A stretch of 64,000 nt of DNA, from positions 186,001 through 250,000 of the forward strand of contig NZ_FNFM01000007.1 of NCBI RefSeq assembly GCF_900101095.1, in the 5' to 3' direction. Under the pieces are notes generated by a model. That model did not search any database. It was not told the DNA's origin and saw only the letters and a list, made by a program, of their open reading frames with translations. Numbering within the stretch: position 1 is the first letter of the stretch; every line of letters starts with the position of its first letter. Shown here in pieces: positions 55,584 to 64,000 of this stretch. Origin of the DNA: Actinopolyspora mzabensis (GTDB lineage Bacteria; Actinomycetota; Actinomycetes; Mycobacteriales; Pseudonocardiaceae). The position numbers and the translations under genes were made by a program.

Positions 55584-57641
55584 ATGAGCCCGGTCGAGCC
55601 GGGCAACGGGGCCGATCCGAGCAACGGGGGCGGGCCGACCAACGAGGCCGGCCCGAGCAGCGGGACCAACGGTCTGCTCGGGCACATGTTGGAGCGCCGC
55701 TACCGCGTGGACAGCGTGCTCGCGCACGGCGGCATGTCCACGGTTTACCGCGGAATGGACACCAGGCTGGACCGCCCGGTGGCCCTGAAGGTGATGGACA
55801 CCCGCTACGCCGGTGACCAGTCGTTCACCGATCGGTTCGAACGCGAGGCCAGGGCAGCGGCGCGCCTGCACCACCCCAACATCGTCTCCGTCTACGACCA
55901 GGGCGTGGACCGGGAGATACCGGGCGAGGACCGGCTCTATCTGGTCATGCGGCTGGTCGAGGGCGGCACGCTGCGGGACCTGTTGCGTGCTCGGGGACCG
56001 CTGCCGCTGTCGGTGGCGCTGAGCGTGCTGGAGGCCGTGCTGGCCGCTCTCTCGGCGGCGCATCACGCGGGCATGGTGCACCGCGACATCAAGCCGGAGA
56101 ACGTGCTGATCGGCCGCGACGGCTCGGTGCAGGTGGCCGACTTCGGGCTGGTGCGAGCGGCCGCGGGCGCGGGTTCGACCAGCGGGGACGTGATTCTGGG
56201 GACCGTGGCCTACCTCGCTCCGGAGCAGGTGACCAGCGGGGCCGCGGACGCCCGCTCGGACGTGTACGCGGCTGGGATCGTGCTTTACGAACTGCTGCTC
56301 GGCCATCCCCCCTACACCGGTGACACTGCGCTCTCGGTGGCGTATCGACACGTCAACGACGACGTCCGCCCCCCGAGCGAACAGCTTCCCGAGCTACCGC
56401 CCGCCGTGGACGAGCTGGTGCTGCGGTTCACCCGGCGTGACCCCGCGTGGCGTCCCGCGGAGGGGGCCGCCGCGCTTCGCGAGTTGCGGCAGAACCGGGA
56501 CTGGATCGGGCTGGCCGGTGTTCCGGTGCCGGTACCAAACCCCGGCAGCCCCGAGTCGCCCGCCCCAGACGGGCCGCCCACCGAACAGATCCCTCCGGTA
56601 ACACCCGCCGCCGGCGGCAACGGCACGACGAGCGACCCGGGGCCACGGGGCACCCGCGCCTTGCAGCGCTCGCCCTCCGCCCCGACTTCGGAAGCCTCCG
56701 AAACCACCAACGAGTTCGCCTCGGTCCCGGACGACGATTCCCGGGACGATTCCCACCGGCGAAATCGCCTGGTGGCCGTGGTCGGGGTCGTGGTGCTGTT
56801 GGGCGCACTGATCGCCGGGGGTGCCTGGCTGCTGGGCGGAAACTCCTACGTTCGGGTACCGGAACTGGCGGGCTCCTCCTTGTCCGAGGCGAAGGAGACG
56901 CTGCGCGCCAACGAGCTGAAAGCAGACGTCTCGAAGACCTACCACAACACGGTCCCCGCGGATACCGTGATCAGCGCCGCACCGCAGGAAGGCACCCGTA
57001 TCCGCAGCGGTGACCAGGTGGAACTGCGCGTCTCACGGGGGCGCCCCACGGTGCCGGAGATCGAAACGGGCAGCCGGGTCAGCGAGGTGCAGAGCAAGCT
57101 CCGCAACGCGAAGTTGGCCCCGAAACTGGACTCCTCGGCCAACCGCTACCACGACAGCGTGCCGCAGGGACGAGTGATCGGAGTCACACCGGAGCCGGGG
57201 GCCAAGGTCAAAACGAGCGGTTCGGTCACGATCATCGTCAGCAAGGGTCCCGCTCCCGAGCCGGTTCCCGATGTGAAGGGGATGGTCCGCGACCAGGCGT
57301 TCTCCGCGCTCAGCAAGGCCGGGTTCGAACCCTACGAGGCCGGAAGGGAATTCGCGGAGGGAGTGCCGAACGGTCACGTGGTGCGGACCAACCCCTCGGC
57401 GGGCAGCGAAGTGCCGATGAGTGGTGAACCGCGAGTCGGTGTGGTGCTCTCCAGTGCGGTAGAGGTACCCGAATTCCGGGGGAAGACCGTGAAACAGGCG
57501 CAGCAGCAGGCTGCGCAGGCCGGACTGACGCTGCGGGTGGAGTCGTTGTTCGGCAGGGACAACGGCCGGGTGGTGCGGCAACAACCGAGCCCGGGAAGCA
57601 CCGTCAAACGCGGATCGCAGGTCAAGGTCACGGCCTTCTGA
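55584..57641 (+). CDS. pknL: serine/threonine protein kinase PknL with four PASTA domains
   Basis: A 685-residue membrane kinase. The kinase domain is at 40-305: glycine loop LAHGGMSTVY, Lys69, catalytic HRDIKPEN (Asp168) and DFG (186-188). A Pro/Ser/Thr linker leads to one transmembrane helix (395-417). Outside are four PASTA domains (about 420-685), each with a VPEL/VPDV-type start and a PxxGxxV core, which bind muropeptides or lipid II in related kinases. PknL of M. tuberculosis lacks PASTA repeats, while corynebacterial PknL has them. The ATG at 55584 follows GGGAG. The Rv2175c-like substrate gene is divergent from it. Confidence 0.94.
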   Translation: MSPVEPGNGADPSNGGGPTNEAGPSSGTNGLLGHMLERRYRVDSVLAHGGMSTVYRGMDTRLDRPVALKVMDTRYAGDQSFTDRFEREARAAARLHHPNIVSVYDQGVDREIPGEDRLYLVMRLVEGGTLRDLLRARGPLPLSVALSVLEAVLAALSAAHHAGMVHRDIKPENVLIGRDGSVQVADFGLVRAAAGAGSTSGDVILGTVAYLAPEQVTSGAADARSDVYAAGIVLYELLLGHPPYTGDTALSVAYRHVNDDVRPPSEQLPELPPAVDELVLRFTRRDPAWRPAEGAAALRELRQNRDWIGLAGVPVPVPNPGSPESPAPDGPPTEQIPPVTPAAGGNGTTSDPGPRGTRALQRSPSAPTSEASETTNEFASVPDDDSRDDSHRRNRLVAVVGVVVLLGALIAGGAWLLGGNSYVRVPELAGSSLSEAKETLRANELKADVSKTYHNTVPADTVISAAPQEGTRIRSGDQVELRVSRGRPTVPEIETGSRVSEVQSKLRNAKLAPKLDSSANRYHDSVPQGRVIGVTPEPGAKVKTSGSVTIIVSKGPAPEPVPDVKGMVRDQAFSALSKAGFEPYEAGREFAEGVPNGHVVRTNPSAGSEVPMSGEPRVGVVLSSAVEVPEFRGKTVKQAQQQAAQAGLTLRVESLFGRDNGRVVRQQPSPGSTVKRGSQVKVTAF

Positions 57642-57673
57642 GTGCTGGCCCGGCAGTGGAACCGCTGTCGGGC

Positions 57674-57715
57674 ACCGAGCCGAGCCCGGCTCTCCGGGGC
57701 AGGGGCCGGGGCTCG
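57674..57715 (+). terminator. imperfect GC-rich hairpin after pknL
   Basis: GAGCCCGG near 57681-57690 pairs with CCGGGGCTCGG near 57705-57715 with one unpaired base. It lies about 40 bases past the pknL stop. Confidence 0.4.
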
Positions 57716-57760
57716 GGGAGGGGCGCGCGCCTACCCACCGGCTCGGCGGCGCGGAGGGGA

Positions 57761-57784
57761 GGGTGCCGAGCCGGCTCGGCACCC
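57761..57784 (-). terminator. 24-bp perfect palindrome after aroG
   Basis: GGGTGCCGAGCC at 57761-57772 is followed directly by its exact reverse complement (57773-57784). It starts 11 bases past the aroG stop in the direction of aroG transcription and is the likely terminator. Confidence 0.65.
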
Positions 57785-57795
57785 CGCGGAGCGCC

Positions 57796-60502
<2,707 letters not shown>

Positions 60503-60750
60503 CCCGCCTCCTCGATACACGTCACGCCGGCGGCGTGATATTGATCTCAGCGGAAGAGCCTTTCACGGACTAAATCGGTGCAGCAAGTATCCGATCGGAC
60601 GCACCGCGTAACCAGCGGCGACGACGAGCGTGGCGACTTGCCTCGAACCTATTCGGAGGCCGTGTGTTCACGCGGCTCGCCGCCGCGTGCTCCGCACCAC
60701 GAGAACCACCCACGGGTGCCTGGGCCCGACGCGGGCCCCTACCCGCCACA

Positions 60751-61254
60751 CTACCGAGCGGGATGTCCCAGTTCCCGCATCCGCTGTTCGATCACCTGCC
60801 AACGCCGCAGATTGTGCTTGGCGTCGGCCAGGGCGTCGTGTGCGTTGGCGGGCGGCGAGGGAAGCCTGGGCTTTCCGACGGCCTCCCACTGCTGGCGCAG
60901 GTCCCTGGTGAACTTGGGGATCTTCGGCGGCAACGCGGGCATCGCCCCCCACAACTGCGCCAACGCGACGTGATCGTAGGCGGCGTACCAGGCCCACAGT
61001 TCGATGTCGGACCGCTGGGCGGTCAGAAATCCGTAGAGCTCGTCACGAATGGTGGCCCGGGAACGCCAGGCACCGGATCCGGGGGACGGCAGCTGCGGTA
61101 ACACGTGCTGGCGCACCCAGGGCCCGGCGCGTTCCGCCGCGAACTCGGTGGAGACGGCGTAGAACTCCCGCCCCGTCTCGTCGACCACACCGATCGACAC
61201 CAGATCGATGGTGTGACCGTCCTCGATGAACTCGCAGTCGTAGAAAAACCGCAC
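60751..61254 (-). CDS. 3'-5' exoribonuclease (Rv2179c family)
   Basis: A 167-residue DEDD-type exonuclease. The four acidic residues are visible: Asp/Glu in FYDCEFIEDG, Asp in WYAAYDHVAL and Asp in NAHDALADAK. The profile is that of Rv2179c, a trimmer of 3' overhangs in RNA. The ATG at 61254 starts MRFFYDCEF, the family N-terminus. It lies between plsC and pfkA on the same strand, with gaps of about 200-250 bases that argue for separate promoters. Confidence 0.9.
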   Translation of the reverse strand: MRFFYDCEFIEDGHTIDLVSIGVVDETGREFYAVSTEFAAERAGPWVRQHVLPQLPSPGSGAWRSRATIRDELYGFLTAQRSDIELWAWYAAYDHVALAQLWGAMPALPPKIPKFTRDLRQQWEAVGKPRLPSPPANAHDALADAKHNLRRWQVIEQRMRELGHPAR

Positions 61255-61449
61255 TGGAAAAGGGTATTCGTCCCCGAATCACCGGTGGAGACGCCCCGCG
61301 AGTCCCGCGGCGACGAGCACTGACGAAGCAACGGCCACCGGGCGGGGAGCTCTGGGCGGGAGGGGAAGCACGCGCCGAGGACGACTCGGGGATCGTGGCT
61401 CGCTCGCGACGAGCTCCCGAGGTGCACCCACAACCGCTCTCACGACGGC

Positions 61450-62217
61450 CTAACCGGCTTTCGAGTCCGGCATCCGCTTCTCGGACTTCCCCGCTTCCTT
61501 GGCAGCCTGTCGCTCGCGTTTGCTGATCACGCGTCCGCTTTCGGCGATGTCGTCCTTGGCCCGGTCGGCGTAGATGTCCACGTACTCCTGCCCGGAGAGT
61601 TCCATCAGCGAGTACATGATCTCGTCGGTGATGGAGCGCTCCGCGAACCGGTCACCGGCCAGTCCCTCGTAGCGGGAGAAGTCGAGCGGCTCTCCGACCC
61701 GGACCCGCACGCTGTAGGGGCGCCATATCTTGGAACCGATCGGATTGATCTTCTCGGTTCCGATCGTCACGACCGGAATCACGGGCACATCGGCTTCCAG
61801 CGCCATGCGTGCCACGCCGGTCTTGCCCTTGTAGAGGCGGCCGTCCGGGGAACGTGTGCCCTCCGGGTACAGCCCCAGCAGCTGTCCCTCGCGCAGCAGA
61901 CGGATGCCGGTGTCCAACGCGGCCTGGGCCGCCGCCCCGCTGGAGCGGTCGAGTGGAACCTGTCCGACACCGCTGAAGAAGATCCGCTTCAACGCGCCGG
62001 TGAGTCCCTTGCCGGTGAAGTACTCGCGTTTGGCGAGGAAGGTGACCCGGCGTGGCAGCATCAACGGCATCAGGAAGGAGTCGGCCACCGCGAGGTGATT
62101 GCTGACCAGAATCGCCCCACCGGAATCCGGAACATGGTGCGCGCCCTCGATTTTGGGACGGCACCACAACCTCATGAGGGGACCGAGAAGAACGTACTTC
62201 ATCACCCAGTACAGCAC
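61450..62217 (-). CDS. 1-acyl-sn-glycerol-3-phosphate acyltransferase (PlsC family)
   Basis: A 255-residue membrane-associated acyltransferase (Rv2182c-like). Block I is NHLAVADS, the HX4D catalytic motif. Block II is FFSGVGQVPLDR, block III YPEGTRSPDG and block IV VIPVVTIG. It acylates lysophosphatidate in phospholipid synthesis. A hydrophobic N-terminus (MLYWVMKYVLLGPLMRL) anchors it. The GTG at 62217 gives this usual start. An ATG at 62202 would cut it short. The C-terminus is a Lys/Arg/Glu-rich tail. Confidence 0.92.
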   Translation of the reverse strand: MLYWVMKYVLLGPLMRLWCRPKIEGAHHVPDSGGAILVSNHLAVADSFLMPLMLPRRVTFLAKREYFTGKGLTGALKRIFFSGVGQVPLDRSSGAAAQAALDTGIRLLREGQLLGLYPEGTRSPDGRLYKGKTGVARMALEADVPVIPVVTIGTEKINPIGSKIWRPYSVRVRVGEPLDFSRYEGLAGDRFAERSITDEIMYSLMELSGQEYVDIYADRAKDDIAESGRVISKRERQAAKEAGKSEKRMPDSKAG

Positions 62218-62643
62218 CGCGTCGCTGCCTCCCTCACGGCCGGATTACGTTGTCAGGGTACGGAGCCGCCATGAGCCACACAATCGCGGGGCGGCATTCA
62301 CGATCGGGGAACACGAGGACACGCGCACCTCACGGAACCGCCGCACCACGGCGGAACGCAGGCACGGGCGGACATGGCAGAGTGTGACCGTGCACGAACA
62401 CGCGAACGAGGTGGGCGGACGGATCCCGCGCGGATTCGCGGCCACGGTTCGGGGCACACCCCGAACACGACCTTGCCCACTCGGCGTCGAACAGCGACCC
62501 TGGGGGCGAGCGGCGCACTTCGGCGGTGCGGCGTTCGACCGAGTCGTTGCAAGCACAGTCGCACCGAACGATCGGAGTACCGCGGGGGCGGTACCGATCG
62601 CCGACGAGTCCACCATCCACCGCCAGCGCGTCAGGGAATGCGT
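62218..62643. other. divergent intergenic region, plsC / membrane protein gene
   Basis: 426 bases between divergent genes. Frames here are open by base composition alone and lack bias. I see no strong promoter, repeat or hairpin. Confidence 0.4.
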
Positions 62644-63132
62644 ATGAACACGCGCCATGAGAACGCAGACGGCCCCGAAGACATCGACAAGGCTTTCGCG
62701 GAAATCGTGGCCGAGTTGGAGCGCGATTCCTCACTGCCGCAGTGGCCCGGCGAGTCCGGAACCGCCTCCTCGACCACTTCGGGGGACACCGCGACCACGG
62801 CGGACACGAGCACCGAGCCACCGTCCGAAGCCGATGCGGACGGCGGCCCCCGCGACTGGGCTCCCACGGAGGCGGAGGAGGACGAGGGGCACTACGAACC
62901 CCCGGAACCACCACCGCTGCCCAAACCCGGAGCAAGCACCGTGGGCGGTGTGGTGCTCATCGTGCTGGGGCTGTTGACGCTGTTCGTGCCCTTCGCGGCG
63001 AGTTCGCTGGGCCCGCTGACGCTGCCGGTCGGACTGATCGCGATCAGCTGCGGCATCGGCTGGCTGCTGCTGCGGCTGCGGCAGGGCTCCCCGGAGGAGG
63101 GCTCCGGCTGGGACGACGGGGCACAGGTCTGA
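62644..63132 (+). CDS. hypothetical membrane protein with acidic N-terminus
   Basis: A 162-residue protein. The first 100 residues are acidic, Thr/Ser/Pro-rich and probably disordered (DKAFAEIVAELERDSSLPQW, EDEGHYEPPEPPPLPKPG). Two transmembrane helices follow (VGGVVLIVLGLLTLFVPFA and LPVGLIAISCGIGWLLLRL) with a short cytoplasmic tail. This layout is common in actinobacterial proteins of unknown role. The ATG at 62644 follows AGGGA at six bases. An ATG six bases earlier is too close to it. It is divergent from plsC and not obviously in an operon. Confidence 0.72.
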   Translation: MNTRHENADGPEDIDKAFAEIVAELERDSSLPQWPGESGTASSTTSGDTATTADTSTEPPSEADADGGPRDWAPTEAEEDEGHYEPPEPPPLPKPGASTVGGVVLIVLGLLTLFVPFAASSLGPLTLPVGLIAISCGIGWLLLRLRQGSPEEGSGWDDGAQV

Positions 63133-63231
63133 CCGGAGTGTCTCCGTTCGGGACCACGCCCCGCTAGAGCGATTCAACCGTCCGCCGGTACGGGTCTCGA
63201 CGACTCGAGCGGAGGACTCGAGGAGCTCGCC

Positions 63232-63747
63232 CTAGCCCGCCGAGTTCCGGGGGCGGACGGAGTTCCCGCCGAGTACGTCGCCCCGAACGCGGTTGACGGT
63301 GATCGGTCGGACCCGCGGCTCGTCCGCTCGCTCCTCGGGTGGCTCACCAGTGCCGTCCCGGTGCACCGCGTCGCTCGTCCCGGCTCCCCCGGTTTGGGCG
63401 GTGAACGCTTCGCGCAACGAGGTCAACAACGCCAGGAGGCAGTCGTACAGGCCATCCGCCGGACGTTTCGCGTGTGCCTCGCGCAGTATCGCCGTGAGGG
63501 CACAGCACGGACAAGCGGGCCCTTGGGCGGAGTCCCCCTCGGCGGAGTCGCTGGCAGTGAATTCATCGGCAGCGAAGTCACCGGCGGCGCACTCACCACC
63601 GGCGGGCCGGGTCGGGTGCTCGCCGCGGGAAAGCGCCAACAGGAACTCCTCAGCCCGCGCGGCGAGCGCGGGCAGCAACGAACGCAGCTCCTCCACGAGG
63701 CGCTCGTGTTCGCCCTCGCTCCGTGAATCGGTGTGTTCCTCGTGCAA
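63232..63747 (-). CDS. hypothetical protein with CPCC motif
   Basis: A 171-residue, acidic, mainly helical protein. It begins MHEEHTDSRSEGEHERLVEEL, has a helix with aromatic and Leu spacing (EFLLALSR), a low-complexity Ala/Asp/Ser stretch (45-72), a cysteine cluster GPACPCCALTA near 80 and Cys in LYDCLLAL. The C-terminal third is Pro/Arg/Gly-rich. I do not recognise the family. The cysteines could bind metal. It starts six bases after the ArsA-type ATPase stop, so it is translated from the same mRNA. Small actinobacterial proteins often sit in this place after the ATPase gene. Confidence 0.65.
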   Translation of the reverse strand: MHEEHTDSRSEGEHERLVEELRSLLPALAARAEEFLLALSRGEHPTRPAGGECAAGDFAADEFTASDSAEGDSAQGPACPCCALTAILREAHAKRPADGLYDCLLALLTSLREAFTAQTGGAGTSDAVHRDGTGEPPEERADEPRVRPITVNRVRGDVLGGNSVRPRNSAG

Positions 63748-63753
63748 AGCCGA

Positions 63754-64000
63754 TCACCGCATCCATTGCGCCGGGTCGGGCCGAAAGGTCACGATCACGC
63801 CGTCGTCGCCCGCGTCCGCCTCCACCGCCACGCAGCGCCGCAACACCGAGGGCAGTGTAATCAGCCGCCGGTGTCCGTCCACGGTCACGGCCAGTTCGTC
63901 GCCGATGCGGGCCAGGTCGAACTCCGCCTGGCTGCTCAACGGCATGGCGATACGCAGGGTGTAACGAGCTTCCGAGCTGTTTCCGTTCCCGTGGAGCTCG
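63754..64000 (-). CDS. ArsA-type ATPase, C-terminal end (partial)
   Basis: The last 81 codons of a gene entering from the right edge. The end (RYTLRIAMPLSSQAEFDLAR, then DELAVTVDGHRRLITLPSVL and VTFRPDPAQWMR) is the C-terminal HSP20-like domain of actinobacterial ArsA/GET3-family ATPases (Rv2184c-like). The Walker motifs lie outside the window. The internal ATG at 63945 is not the start, because the frame and the profile continue to base 64000. The gene is followed at once by the CPCC protein gene. Confidence 0.75.
   Translation of the reverse strand, partial: ELHGNGNSSEARYTLRIAMPLSSQAEFDLARIGDELAVTVDGHRRLITLPSVLRRCVAVEADAGDDGVIVTFRPDPAQWMR

Overview
This is a GC-rich, densely packed, chromosomal housekeeping region of an actinobacterium. 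Gene content and order point to the Pseudonocardiales (Saccharopolyspora/Actinopolyspora-like). The pairs sigB/ideR, nrdR/lexA, hflX/dapF/miaA/miaB, recX/recA and aroG/pknL follow the order known from Mycobacterium and Corynebacterium. The phosphofructokinase carries the pyrophosphate-dependent residue pair known from Amycolatopsis. Many proteins are rich in Asp and Glu, which would fit a salt-tolerant organism, but this is inference. I see no rRNA, tRNA, CRISPR array, prophage or insertion sequence.

Layout. 0.6-8.3 kb: the stress sigma factor sigB behind an ECF-type promoter, then a leftward block with a tyrosine phosphatase, a lipoprotein, a GNAT/acyl-CoA-synthetase-like protein acetyltransferase, the deacetylase AcuC and a sulfurtransferase. 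8.6-11.6 kb: ideR, galK and galE. 11.7-15.7 kb: a RibD-like reductase, a DUF4192 protein and a secreted X-Pro dipeptidyl peptidase. 16-21.4 kb: nrdR-nrdJ (B12-dependent ribonucleotide reductase) with NrdR boxes, then lexA with two SOS boxes and a small membrane-protein candidate facing it. 22-31.9 kb: an MFS exporter, a secreted propeller-like protein coupled to hflX, dapF, miaA, a DUF349 protein, a membrane protein and miaB.

32.4-36.5 kb: the gluABCD-type amino acid ABC importer with a hairpin between the binding-protein gene and the permease genes, then a binding-protein-like lipoprotein that seems to lack its second lobe. 36.7-39.2 kb: edd-eda, the Entner-Doudoroff pair. 39.4-45.5 kb: an iron-siderophore binding protein behind a clear IdeR box, a HAD hydrolase, a CsaA-like protein, recX/recA with an SOS box, a DUF4383 membrane protein, a DUF3046 protein and an unlisted 39-residue membrane peptide. 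45.6-50.3 kb: the large helicase Lhr. 50.4-64 kb: a block matching M. tuberculosis Rv2170-Rv2184 in order (GNAT, LppM, prenyl synthase, Rv2175c, PknL, AroG, then PfkA, an Rv2179c-like exoribonuclease and PlsC). It ends in the C-terminus of an ArsA-type ATPase cut by the right edge.

Two regulators encoded here have likely targets in the same window. LexA has boxes at its own gene and at recA, and IdeR (all metal ligands conserved) has a box at the siderophore-binding gene. Carbon metabolism is notable: Entner-Doudoroff enzymes, a predicted PPi-dependent phosphofructokinase, DAHP synthase and an acetyl-CoA-linked acetylation/deacetylation pair all lie within about 55 kb. I did not find a clearly new multi-gene system. 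The most unusual items are the one-lobed binding protein, the SOS-flanked tail-anchored protein candidate in the usual ChiZ/DivS position, and the 39-residue membrane peptide.
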